A stretch of 36,549 bases of DNA. Origin: CAYPHY01 sp964410625 (GTDB lineage Bacteria > Chloroflexota > Anaerolineae > Promineifilales > Promineifilaceae). This document shows positions 24,750 through 32,787 of this stretch, piece by piece. A program made the position numbers and the translations under genes. The stretch covers positions 1-36,549 of the forward strand of contig CAYPHY010000051.1 of assembly GCA_964410625.1 (NCBI GenBank). The letters are read 5' to 3'. Numbering within the stretch: the first letter of the stretch is position 1; each line of letters opens with the position of its first letter. The notes under the pieces are model-generated. The model did no database searches. It was given only the letters and a program-made list of their open reading frames with translations, and was not told where the DNA came from.

Positions 24750-25841
24750 ATGAACCAATCCTTTGACTATCAGGCGCGAGTAAGTCGCCTACAAGACCAG
24801 CTAAACGCTAACCAACTGGACGCTATCCTGATTGGAAATTTGAAAAATATTCAATACTTAACCGGATTTCGTGGAACGACCGGCTATCTGCTGATCTCAG
24901 CGGATAGTGTCACGCTCTATGTAGACGGCCGCTACACCTTGCAGGCTGGGCAACAGGCGCAGGGGGCGACGATCCATGAAACCATCCGCGATGTGCTTGC
25001 CGGGGTTCTGGAACATATCGGCCAATTATCCCTGGGGCGTTGTGGCTTTGAGGCAGGCCGTCTGATCTATGCCGACTATGACCGCCTGCGAACAACGCTG
25101 CCGGCCGTCACCTGGGTCCCAACGCTGGATATGGTCGAGCAATTACGCGCCCGCAAAGACGCGGCCGAGATAGACGCCATCCGCCGGGCGATGTTGATCG
25201 CCGATGCCGCTTTTCATGATTTCACACAGTGGATCGAGCCAGGTATGATCGAGCGCGATGTGGCCGCACGGCTGGAACAGTTTCAACGCATTCAGGGTGG
25301 AGATCGCAAACCATCGGAGACTGTCGTTGCTTCCGGGACGCGAACGTCATTCGCTCATGGTCTGGCAAGCGACCGGACGATTGGCACCAACGAACCGGTG
25401 ATGATCGACATCGGCATTGTCATTGATGGCTATACCTCTGATCTGACGCGCACGGTCTTTCTAGGAAAGCCGCCGGATGAGTTCAAGAAAATCTACCAGA
25501 TCGTTCTCGACGCCCAGGCGCGGGCGATTGAGGGATTGCGGCCGGGAATGCTCGGCCGCGAGATAGACGCCCTGGCCCGCCAATACATCGACGAACAAGG
25601 CTATGGTGCTTATTTTGGACATGGGCTGGGCCATTCGTTGGGGCTGGAAATCCATGAAAAGCCGGTCCTTTCGACGCTTGGCGCTGTTCCCATTGAGCCT
25701 GGTATGGTTGTTACCGTCGAACCCGGCATCTATCTACCAGGACGTTTCGGCGTGCGTACCGAAGACGTAGTGGTGGTGACGGATACAGGCTGCGAGGTGC
25801 TCACAACGAGCGAACACGAACTACAACTGATCGGCCTTTAG
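24750..25841 (+). CDS. M24-family Xaa-Pro aminopeptidase
   Basis: This 363-residue protein has a creatinase-type N-terminal domain (1-135) and a pita-bread metallopeptidase domain. All five metal ligands are present: D220 and D231 in M-I-D-I-G and T-S-D-L-T-R-T, H295 in H-G-L-G-H-S-L-G, E324 in V-E-P-G-I-Y and E338 in R-T-E-D-V. This marks it as an active aminopeptidase P or prolidase rather than creatinase, which lacks these residues. It removes residues before proline, completing peptide breakdown. I chose ATG 24750, ten bases after the aminotransferase stop; an open frame starting upstream at 24684 overlaps that gene and has no family match. Confidence 0.92.
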   Translation: MNQSFDYQARVSRLQDQLNANQLDAILIGNLKNIQYLTGFRGTTGYLLISADSVTLYVDGRYTLQAGQQAQGATIHETIRDVLAGVLEHIGQLSLGRCGFEAGRLIYADYDRLRTTLPAVTWVPTLDMVEQLRARKDAAEIDAIRRAMLIADAAFHDFTQWIEPGMIERDVAARLEQFQRIQGGDRKPSETVVASGTRTSFAHGLASDRTIGTNEPVMIDIGIVIDGYTSDLTRTVFLGKPPDEFKKIYQIVLDAQARAIEGLRPGMLGREIDALARQYIDEQGYGAYFGHGLGHSLGLEIHEKPVLSTLGAVPIEPGMVVTVEPGIYLPGRFGVRTEDVVVVTDTGCEVLTTSEHELQLIGL

Positions 25842-25894
25842 AAGCCACGTTTCTAACTCCAACACCCTATAGCGATAATGCGCTAAAAGGAACG

Positions 25895-25942
25895 AAAAAT
25901 CCGCGTAATCAGCGTCTTATCTGCGTCATCCGCGTAACTATT
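25895..25942. repeat. AATCCGCGTAATC-type repeat
   Basis: The words ATCCGCGTAATCAGCGTC and ATCTGCGTCATCCGCGTAAC stand side by side between the M24 and creatininase-like genes. They match in inverse orientation the repeat at 13700-13770. Confidence 0.5.
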
Positions 25943-25957
25943 TTCTGAGGATACGAC

Positions 25958-26734
25958 ATGAAACAAGTCAAGCTGGCAAACCTAAGCTGGAAACAAGCCG
26001 AGATAGCTTTTCAAGAGAAGCCTGTCATTTTAATCCCCGTCGGCTCCACTGAAGCCCACGGGCCACATCTACCTCTGGGGGCTGATTCGATGGTAGCCGA
26101 GGAAACCGCCATACGCGCGGCCGCGCAAGCACCGGCGCTCGTTGTGCCGACCATCTGGTATGGCTATGCCGCCATGTGGCGCAACTTCGCCGGAACGATT
26201 AGCACCAGTTCCAACACAGTAGAGACCCTAGCCACCGATGTGATTAGGGCGCTTTTGCCCTATGGTCTCAGGCGTTTCATCTTTGTCAACAACCACAGCG
26301 CGAATGAGGCGCCGTTGGAGGTGGTTGCCCGGCGGTTCAGGGAAGAGGAAGGGCTGGTCATCGCCCATTATTATCCCTGGCGCGTGATGGCCCACTTCTA
26401 CGGCCAACTGTTTGACAACTATGCTGCGCTGGCCGGACACGGTGCAGAGCCGAATACGTCGGTGCTGATGTACCTTTATCCCGACGATGTTGATATGTCG
26501 CTGGCCGTTGCCGACAAGGTCGGCAAGTTTGGGGATTTTCAAATGGTCAATGGTAGGCGGGTTGACTTTGCTGGAGCGCCGTTTGAGCTGTTTGTAGATA
26601 TGGACGAAATTAATCCCTCTGGCGTCACCAGCGGCGACCCATTCCCGGCCACGGCCGAACGCGGACAACTGCTAATGGAAAAAACGGCCGGCGCACTCGC
26701 CGAGTTTATCCATGCTTTCCGCGACATGGACTGA
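25958..26734 (+). CDS. creatininase-family amidohydrolase
   Basis: This 258-residue protein has the family metal-site signature: E32, H34 and D43 in S-T-E-A-H-G-P-H-L-P-L-G-A-D, H113 in V-N-N-H-S-A-N-E, and E164 in G-H-G-A-E-P-N-T-S. Creatininase-family enzymes open amides such as creatinine, process mycofactocin (MftE), or convert formamidopyrimidines. In most relatives the central motif is N-G-H-G-G-N; here it is N-N-H-S-A-N, so the pocket differs. TGAGGA sits eight bases before the ATG. Cyclic amides derived from amino acids would suit the neighbourhood, but that is a guess. Confidence 0.88.
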   Translation: MKQVKLANLSWKQAEIAFQEKPVILIPVGSTEAHGPHLPLGADSMVAEETAIRAAAQAPALVVPTIWYGYAAMWRNFAGTISTSSNTVETLATDVIRALLPYGLRRFIFVNNHSANEAPLEVVARRFREEEGLVIAHYYPWRVMAHFYGQLFDNYAALAGHGAEPNTSVLMYLYPDDVDMSLAVADKVGKFGDFQMVNGRRVDFAGAPFELFVDMDEINPSGVTSGDPFPATAERGQLLMEKTAGALAEFIHAFRDMD

Positions 26735-26773
26735 TCGCTTAACTTGCCTCCCAGTCACAAAACGGCATAGTGA

Positions 26774-26813
26774 CAATGAATTGGCGCGAATCATTTCGCG
26801 CCAATTCGTTGTT
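26774..26813. repeat. CGAATT/CGCGAA-type inverted repeat, copy 3 (hairpin)
   Basis: GAATTGGCGCGAA pairs perfectly with TTCGCGCCAATTC (13 bp) around TCAT, and the flanks pair partly. It lies between the creatininase-like and MFS genes and may act as a terminator. It is the most intact copy of the family found at 11089 and 16557. Confidence 0.8.
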
Positions 26814-26854
26814 ACAGGCGTTGTGTGTATGTGGGATAGAATAGCAGATCCACC

Positions 26855-28096
26855 GTGACCCCTCGCCGACGATCGTTATCACTGGACAACCGCGAAAAGT
26901 GGCAGCAAATGCTCTACATCCTGTTTGTTGCCCAGCTCATCTCCGCCATTGGTTTTTCCAACATCATCCCATTTCTACCTCTGTACGTGCAGGAGTTGGG
27001 GACAACAACAGGGCTGAGCGTTGAGCTATTAGCCGGGCTGGTCTTTTCGGCCCAGGCAGCAACGTCAATGGTCATCGCTCCCGTTTGGGGTGTCCTGGCT
27101 GACCGCTTCGGCCGCAAGATGATGATCCAACGGGCGGTAGTTGGCGGCGCAATCACGTTGCTGCTGATGGGTTTTGTGCGTTCGGCCGAAGAGCTGGTGC
27201 TGATCCGTGCCTTTCAAGGATTGCTGACTGGGATTTTACCGGCAGCCAGCGCGTTGGTCGCCTCCGTCGCCCCTAAACAGCGCATTGGCTATGCAATGGG
27301 GTTGCTCCAGGTGGGGCATTGGGCCGGTGTTGCGCTTGGCCCGGTCGTTGGTGGCATCACGGCCGACTTTTTTGGCTACCGGCTGGCCTGTGTGATTACC
27401 GCCATTCTGGTGACAATCGCCGGTCTGCTGATCCAGTTCGGTGTTCACGAACAGTTTGTCCCGACGCTCCATGAGACGCCGGGCTTTAACTTCATTTCTT
27501 CCTGGCGGCGTATTCTGGCCGCTCCTGGCGTGCGGCCGACCTATGCGGTGCGTTTTCTGAGCCAGTTGGGAACGATGATGATCTTCCCTATTGCGCCTCT
27601 CTTTGTGCAGAGCTTGCTGGTTGGGTCAACAGGTGTGAACAGTATTACCGGGGCGATTGTGGGCGTTGCTTCGGCGACGAGCACGGCGACGGCCGTCTAC
27701 CTGGGGCGATTGGGCGACCGGGTGGGACACCAGCGGATATTGGTGGTCAGCGCCTTGCTGGCCGGTCTTTTCTATCTGCCGCAAAGTATGGTGACGGCCG
27801 CCTGGCAACTCTTCGCGCTGCAGGCGTTGGCCGGTGCGGCGGTGGGCGGCGTCATTCCTTCGTTGAGTGCATTGCTGGTACGGTTTACCGAAACAGGCGA
27901 CGAGGGCAGTGTTTATGGTCTGGATAGTTCGATTGCCGCCGCTTCACGGGCCGTCGCGCCTCTGGTTGGGGCGACGGCCGCTGCCTGGTTCAGTCTACGC
28001 AGTACCTTCGTTTTCAGCAGTGCCGTTTTCCTGCTTGTAAGCCTGCTGGCAGTTCTCTGGCTATCGCCCTCTGAACAGAGACGAGTGGATGGTTAA
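26855..28096 (+). CDS. MFS transporter, multidrug/sugar efflux type
   Basis: This 413-residue protein has about twelve transmembrane helices in two six-helix halves. The motif A loop G-V-L-A-D-R-F-G-R-K-M-M lies between helices 2 and 3, and a related G-R-L-G-D-R-V-G-H-Q-R loop lies in the second half. Members of this DHA1-like group export drugs or small metabolites. The start is GTG at 26855; upstream in-frame GTG codons are cut off by a stop and the next ATG (residue 19) would remove part of the N-terminus. It is the last gene on this strand before the convergent C39 gene, 41 bases away, and is separated from the peptide genes by a hairpin, so membership of the operon is uncertain. Confidence 0.88.
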   Translation: MTPRRRSLSLDNREKWQQMLYILFVAQLISAIGFSNIIPFLPLYVQELGTTTGLSVELLAGLVFSAQAATSMVIAPVWGVLADRFGRKMMIQRAVVGGAITLLLMGFVRSAEELVLIRAFQGLLTGILPAASALVASVAPKQRIGYAMGLLQVGHWAGVALGPVVGGITADFFGYRLACVITAILVTIAGLLIQFGVHEQFVPTLHETPGFNFISSWRRILAAPGVRPTYAVRFLSQLGTMMIFPIAPLFVQSLLVGSTGVNSITGAIVGVASATSTATAVYLGRLGDRVGHQRILVVSALLAGLFYLPQSMVTAAWQLFALQALAGAAVGGVIPSLSALLVRFTETGDEGSVYGLDSSIAAASRAVAPLVGATAAAWFSLRSTFVFSSAVFLLVSLLAVLWLSPSEQRRVDG

Positions 28097-28137
28097 CGAC
28101 CTGGGTGTCGAATTATCCCGTAAATGGATCGGGACCA

Positions 28138-29484
28138 TTAACTACTTAGCTCGTCCAGGGCGGTTTGGGCGGGGGTGTAGTTGGGGTTAAACTCGATGGC
28201 GCGTTGCAGGTTCTCGCGGGCCTCGGCCGTCTGGCCCATTGCCGCTTGTGCCAGCCCCTTGTAGTAGAACGACTCCTCGAAATACGGCCGATCCTTTAGC
28301 GTCGTATCCGCCAGCAGAATGACATCCTCGTAGCGGCCGACCTGATAATACGCTTCGTAAGGGCCGAACTGGTACCACAGCATCCGCCAGGGCAGACCCA
28401 ACGCCCGTGCCTGGTCAAAGGCTTCGGCCGCTTTCTCATATTCGCCCAACTCATTATAGACCGTGCCCAGATTGAACCAGGCAAAGCCGTTGTTGGGCGC
28501 GGCCGAGGCGTTGGCTTGGGCGGAGATCAGGTTGCGCTGCCACATCACGGCGTCAACTATCTCTTCATCCAAAATTTCAGCCACCAGTTCGCCTTGCTCC
28601 GGGCGGTAGAGGATGATGTAATTGCGGTTGAATTGCGGCCAATACTGCTCCAGGTCGGCATAGGAGAGGGCGCGGCCGTCGGGATGGGCGTTGGTCAATG
28701 GCTCCTCGCTGGTTCCAAACCAGGTGTCATAGACCCAAATCTGCTGTTGTGCGTCGTCATAGGCGACGGGCATCAGGTAGTGGCCGTACCAGCCCAACCA
28801 GCGGAACTCCCCCGGCGGCTCAATGCCCACTTCGATGATCACCGGGATGTTGTTGGAGATGAAGCGTTGCAGCAGTTCGCGACGGCCGTTGCTGCGAAAC
28901 AACGCCTGTACTTCCGTCTGCTCATTGACATAGGCGGCCATCTCTTGCGGGCCAACGTTGCGGTCTTCGGGATTGGGCTTCATCACCGCCGCTGTATCGT
29001 GCTGGCTGAGCGTCACGCCGAAGTATGATAAGGCCATCGCCATGGTTGCCGGGCCGCAATTGTTCCACTCCTGAAATTGGTGGACAATGCCCGTCATTCG
29101 CGCGGCGGCGGGCAACGGCCAGGGGGTGGCGGTGGGGAAGACGGTTGGGGCGGCCGTCGGGGTGGGAGAAGCGGAGATTGGAGATTGGCCGTCAACGGGG
29201 ATGGCGGTGGGGACGGGTGGAGGGGTGGAGGTTGCCCCCGTTCCGGAAGCCGCGGCGACTTCTGGTGCGTTCTCTCCCAATAGGGATTGGGCATTGCTGG
29301 GGGGGGCGGCCGTTGGCAGCAGCGGCACTTCCGGGTCGGCGGGCAGGGCCAGGGCTTGCAATGGTTCCGGCAAACGCATTGCATAGCGCGTCGGCAGGGC
29401 GCGGAGCAGGGCGGGGACCACCAGGACGATCAGCAAGACGCCCAATAATAGTGCGAGAAAAAAAAACAGCGTTCGTTTTGACAT
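28138..29484 (-). CDS. membrane-anchored C39-family cysteine peptidase with TPR tail (paralogue 2)
   Basis: This 448-residue protein has an N-terminal transmembrane helix (about 5-29), an Ala/Pro/Thr linker (about 55-125), a Peptidase_C39_2 domain with C143 in N-N-C-G-P-A-T, H235 in W-Y-G-H-Y-L and D253 in V-Y-D-T-W, and TPR helices to the end (about 310-448). The architecture is the same as that of the protein at 15086-16549, and both share K-P-N-P-E-D-R-N-V after the catalytic cysteine, so they are paralogues. The catalytic part faces outward. AGG lies about eight bases before the ATG. The substrate is unknown; peptidoglycan-linked or secreted peptides are possible. Confidence 0.85.
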   Translation of the reverse strand: MSKRTLFFFLALLLGVLLIVLVVPALLRALPTRYAMRLPEPLQALALPADPEVPLLPTAAPPSNAQSLLGENAPEVAAASGTGATSTPPPVPTAIPVDGQSPISASPTPTAAPTVFPTATPWPLPAAARMTGIVHQFQEWNNCGPATMAMALSYFGVTLSQHDTAAVMKPNPEDRNVGPQEMAAYVNEQTEVQALFRSNGRRELLQRFISNNIPVIIEVGIEPPGEFRWLGWYGHYLMPVAYDDAQQQIWVYDTWFGTSEEPLTNAHPDGRALSYADLEQYWPQFNRNYIILYRPEQGELVAEILDEEIVDAVMWQRNLISAQANASAAPNNGFAWFNLGTVYNELGEYEKAAEAFDQARALGLPWRMLWYQFGPYEAYYQVGRYEDVILLADTTLKDRPYFEESFYYKGLAQAAMGQTAEARENLQRAIEFNPNYTPAQTALDELSS

Positions 29485-29518
29485 AAGACCTATTCACATA
29501 GCCCGCAGTGGGCGTGGC

Positions 29519-29562
29519 GCGATTTGCCAAATCGCAGCACGTAACGCGATTTGGCAAATCGC
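29519..29562. repeat. paired palindrome GCGATTTGSCAAATCGC
   Basis: Two 17-bp odd palindromes, GCGATTTGCCAAATCGC (29519-29535) and GCGATTTGGCAAATCGC (29546-29562), differ only in the central base, so they are inverted copies of each other. Eleven bases lie between them. The layout matches that at 33674-33735. Confidence 0.9.
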
Positions 29563-29654
29563 GCTACATGGCGGCCGTTTGACGACGGCGAAACGATTAT
29601 AGACGAAGCGTTTGTGTTGCCCATTTTTACTATGCAATTTCTTATGGCGCTTTC

Positions 29655-29683
29655 TTGTTTACCTAGAACAGGCTTGCTATACT
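29655..29683 (+). promoter_or_regulatory. sigma70-type promoter with overlapping inverted repeat
   Basis: TTGTTT (29655-29660) and TATACT (29678-29683) are 17 bases apart. AGAACAG (29665-29671) and CTGTTCT (29682-29688) form an inverted repeat around and over the -10 box, a good site for a repressor. Transcription would start near 29690, about 30 bases before the ribosome binding site. Confidence 0.65.
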
Positions 29684-29716
29684 GTTCTCTAGGGTCTTAC
29701 TGGCGTTTTATCCACG

Positions 29717-29725
29717 AAAGAGGTG
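29717..29725 (+). promoter_or_regulatory. strong Shine-Dalgarno without a standard start codon behind it
   Basis: AAAGAGGTG is the best ribosome binding sequence in this gap. Behind it, in the frame of the Lon-like gene, lie ATC (29727) and ACG (29730), then ATT (29757); the first ordinary start codon is TTG at 29790, 65 bases away. The upstream in-frame stop is TAG at 29664. Confidence 0.55.
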
Positions 29726-29789
29726 CATCACGAATACCGACAACGACTCCCCGACTATTGCGACCACTGCTGTAACCACTGTACCGGCG

Positions 29790-32579
29790 TTGTCGCCGGA
29801 ACTGCTGTACCGGCGTTGTGATCCGGCGCAATTTGATTTTGCTTCAACGGCCGAACTGGATAACCAGCCAACCGATTCCCCCCAGTTGCCGATTGTCGGG
29901 CAAGCCCGCGCTATAGACGCCATCCGCTTCGGCATTGGTATGCAACATAAGGGGTATAACCTCTATGTGCTGGGGCCGAACGGGACGGGCAAACGAACGG
30001 CCGTGCGCCATTATCTGGAGCAGAAAGCGGCCGCTGAACCAACCCCTGATGATTGGTGCTATGTCAATAACTTCGACCAACCGGATCGGCCGCGGTTTAT
30101 TCGTTTACCGGCCGGACGAGCGACTACCTTTCAGCGCGACATGGATAAACTGGTAGAAGAGCTTTCTACTGTCTTGCCTGCCGCCTTCAGTGGTGAGGAG
30201 TATGGGTTGCAAAAGCGGGCGGTCGAGGAGGAGTTTCGCAGCCAACAGAGCGACGCCCTGGAGCAACTGCGCAACGAGGCCAAAGAACGGAATATCGCCT
30301 TGCTGCAAACGCCGGGTGGCTTTGCCTTCGCCCCGCTGAAAAACGAGAAAGAGGTGATCAATCCAGAAGAGTTCATGGGACTCCCACCCGATGAACAGAA
30401 ACGAATTCAGGATGAAGTCGCCGAGCTACAAGAGGCGTTGCAGAAGATCATGCGGCAGATGCCGCAGTTGCAGCGCACGGCACAGAGTCGCCTGCGGGAG
30501 TTGAATGAGCAGGTAGCGGAGTTTACGGTTGCGGCTTTATTCCAGGAGTTACGCCAGCAGTATGATGACCTTCCGAAGGTGTTGGCCTATTTGGAAGAGG
30601 TGCGCGAGGATGTGGTGCGCCACTTCGAAGATTTCCTCCAGGATGATCGGCCGCAAGCCAATCCGTTGCTGGGCATTGCCTCTGCGCCACAGCGGTTGCA
30701 AAAGACGCGCTACCGGGTCAACGTTTTGGTTGACCACAGCGAGAGCCAGGGCGCGCCGGTGATTGTGGATGACCAACCCCGCTATCAAAATTTGATCGGC
30801 CGCGTGGAACATGTCTCGCAAATGGGCGCGTTGCTGACTGATTTTACGTTGATCAAGCCTGGTACATTGCATCTGGCTAACGGTGGCTATCTGATTTTGG
30901 ATGCCCGCCGTCTGTTGGCGCAGGCTTTCTCCTGGGACGCGTTGAAACATGCGCTGCGTGAAGGGGAGATTCGCATTGAGTCGTTGGGCCAGGTCTATGG
31001 GGCGATCAGCACCGTTTCGCTGGAACCGGAGCCGATCCCGCTGGATGTGAAGATCGTGCTCGTGGGCGACCGCTGGCTCTACTACAACTTGAGCGCGTTT
31101 GACCTGGAGTTTAGCGAGTTATTCAAAGTAGCGGCCGATTTTGAAGACGTGATGCCGCGCGGCGAGGAGAATGTGCACGCTTATGCTCGCCTGATCGCTT
31201 CCGTCGTCCGGCGGGATGGGTTGAAGCCCTTTGATCCCTCCGGCGTCGCCCGCGTCGTTGAGCATGGTTCGCGGATGGCGGCCGACGCCGAAAAGCTGTC
31301 CGCCCACATGCAAAGCATCAGCGACTTATTGCGCGAGGCGGATTACTGGGCCACAGAAGCCGGGCATGAACTGGTATCGGCCGCGGATGTGCAAAAAGCG
31401 CTGGACACGCAACGGTACCATGCCGGTCGAGTGCGGGAGCAGACTCAGGAGTCCATTTTGCGCGAGACGGTGCTGATTGACACCAGCGGCGAAGTGGTGG
31501 GGCAGCTCAACGGGCTGTCGGTGCAATTTTGGGGCAACTATGCCTTCGGCCGCCCCTCGCGCATCACAGCGCGGATTCGCATGGGCAAAGGGGATGTGGC
31601 CGACATCGAACGGCAGGTCAATCTGGCCGGGCCGACGCATTCGAAGGGCGTGCTGATCCTCTCCTCCTTTCTGGCGAATCGCTATGCGGGGGAACGGCCG
31701 CTGTCTATGTCGGCGACGCTGGTCTTTGAACAATCCTATGGCCCCGTTGAGGGGGACAGCGCCTCGTCGGCCGAGTTATACGCCTTGCTCTCCGCCCTGG
31801 CGAGTGCGCCGATCAAGCAATCGCTGGCCGTCACCGGCTCGGTCAACCAGTGGGGCGAAGTGCAGGCGATTGGCGGCGTGAATGAGAAGATCGAAGGCTT
31901 CTTCGATTTGTGCAAGGCGCGGGGCTTGACCGGGGAACAGGGCGTGATTGTACCCAAAGCCAATGTCAAGCACCTGATGTTGCGCCAGGAAGTGGTGGAT
32001 GCGGCCGCTGCCGGTCAATTCCACATTTACGCCGTCTCGACGATTGATGAAGGGATTACGCTTTTGACCGGCATTCCGGCGGGCGAAGCGGACCAGGATG
32101 GTGACTATCCGGAAGATACGATCAACGGCCGTGTCGTAGCGCGGCTGATTGAATTGGATGAGAAACAGCGCAGCTTTGGCGGACCGCCGAAAAATAACAA
32201 TAACGCGGAGAAGGAAGATACCGACACCGTTGCTGGCGTTGAAGTCCCGACCGCTCCGGAGCCGGACGAGCCAGAGGGAGAAGGGGACGGCGGCCCCGAT
32301 GATGGTGGCCCTGAAGGGGGTGGCCCCGATGGAGGAATCCCCAATGGTGACGGCCCCGACGGCGATGGGGATGGTGTGCCGGACGAGCCGGTGGACATTC
32401 CGGCAGAGGATACGCCGGGGGCATCTGAGTCACCGGCGACGGAGCCACCTGCGGTGGATGCGCCTGATGAAGAGGACAATGAGAGCGAACCAAGCACGGC
32501 CGCTGCGCCGGTCGAGGAGCATGAGGTAACGGAAGCGGCCGAAGCAGACAAAGATGAAACGAACGAGACAACCGAATAA
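29790..32579 (+). CDS. Lon-like AAA protease (LonB/YcbZ-type) with acidic C-terminal tail
   Basis: This ATP-dependent serine protease is 929 residues long from TTG 29790. It has the N-terminal S-P-E-L-L-Y-R-R-C-D-P start typical of LonB/YcbZ proteins, Walker A G-P-N-G-T-G-K-R-T (62-70), an inserted helical region (about 115-290), the second ATPase half, and a Lon peptidase domain (about 560-765). The catalytic dyad is S657 in E-G-D-S-A-S-S-A-E and K700 in G-G-V-N-E-K. It lacks the membrane anchor of archaeal LonB. Residues from about 796 to the end are a disordered Gly/Pro/Asp/Glu-rich tail, unusual in the family. The promoter and ribosome binding site upstream suggest that translation may begin some 20 codons earlier at a non-AUG codon. 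Confidence 0.9.
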   Translation: MSPELLYRRCDPAQFDFASTAELDNQPTDSPQLPIVGQARAIDAIRFGIGMQHKGYNLYVLGPNGTGKRTAVRHYLEQKAAAEPTPDDWCYVNNFDQPDRPRFIRLPAGRATTFQRDMDKLVEELSTVLPAAFSGEEYGLQKRAVEEEFRSQQSDALEQLRNEAKERNIALLQTPGGFAFAPLKNEKEVINPEEFMGLPPDEQKRIQDEVAELQEALQKIMRQMPQLQRTAQSRLRELNEQVAEFTVAALFQELRQQYDDLPKVLAYLEEVREDVVRHFEDFLQDDRPQANPLLGIASAPQRLQKTRYRVNVLVDHSESQGAPVIVDDQPRYQNLIGRVEHVSQMGALLTDFTLIKPGTLHLANGGYLILDARRLLAQAFSWDALKHALREGEIRIESLGQVYGAISTVSLEPEPIPLDVKIVLVGDRWLYYNLSAFDLEFSELFKVAADFEDVMPRGEENVHAYARLIASVVRRDGLKPFDPSGVARVVEHGSRMAADAEKLSAHMQSISDLLREADYWATEAGHELVSAADVQKALDTQRYHAGRVREQTQESILRETVLIDTSGEVVGQLNGLSVQFWGNYAFGRPSRITARIRMGKGDVADIERQVNLAGPTHSKGVLILSSFLANRYAGERPLSMSATLVFEQSYGPVEGDSASSAELYALLSALASAPIKQSLAVTGSVNQWGEVQAIGGVNEKIEGFFDLCKARGLTGEQGVIVPKANVKHLMLRQEVVDAAAAGQFHIYAVSTIDEGITLLTGIPAGEADQDGDYPEDTINGRVVARLIELDEKQRSFGGPPKNNNNAEKEDTDTVAGVEVPTAPEPDEPEGEGDGGPDDGGPEGGGPDGGIPNGDGPDGDGDGVPDEPVDIPAEDTPGASESPATEPPAVDAPDEEDNESEPSTAAAPVEEHEVTEAAEADKDETNETTE

Positions 32580-32590
32580 ATGGACGGCCG

Positions 32591-32620
32591 TTTGTCTAGT
32601 TTTGTCTGGTTTTGTCCGGT
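32591..32620. repeat. 10-bp tandem triplicate
   Basis: TTTGTCTAGT, TTTGTCTGGT and TTTGTCCGGT follow one another directly after the Lon-like gene. They do not form a hairpin. Confidence 0.8.
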
Positions 32621-32666
32621 TATTTGGCTATGAGCGAAGTACACTGTTTCAAAAGTTTTAACAATT

Positions 32667-32749
32667 GTCATTCTGAACGGAGTGAAGAATCCCTTGCAAC
32701 CTCTGGTACCAGAAATGTGCTAGGGATTTCTCGCTCCGCTCGGAATGAC
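32667..32749. repeat. GTCATTC-type long inverted repeat
   Basis: A 28-bp left arm beginning GTCATTCTGAACGGAGTG pairs, with five mismatches, with a right arm ending CTCCGCTCGGAATGAC. CTGGTACCAG sits in the loop region as a further palindrome. It lies between the Lon-like and universal stress genes. Similar GTCATTCTGAGCG words are widespread intergenic repeats in several phyla. Confidence 0.8.
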
Positions 32750-32787
32750 GATCAAATCACTTTTGAAAAAAGTGTAGTAGATAGATC

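Larger units (their letters stand above)
29485..29789. promoter_or_regulatory. divergent region between the C39 peptidase and Lon-like genes
   Basis: The 305-base gap contains a paired palindrome (29519-29562), a good plus-strand promoter (29655-29683) with an overlapping inverted repeat, and a strong ribosome binding site at 29717-29725. No small gene with convincing coding character was found. Confidence 0.65.

Noticed and set aside
24750..26734. Creatinine degradation pathway (M24 'creatinase' plus creatininase)
   Set aside because: The M24 protein keeps all five metal ligands, which creatinase lacks, so it is an aminopeptidase; no sarcosine oxidase gene is present.
29665..29688. LexA/SOS box before the Lon-like gene
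   Set aside because: The half-sites are 10 bases apart, unlike known LexA operators, which are tighter.
29723..29821. Small frame from GTG encoding a C-x-x-C-C-x-x-C-type peptide of 32 residues
   Set aside because: Its start overlaps the Shine-Dalgarno itself, and the cysteines come from near-repeats of CCACTG in another frame of the protease leader.
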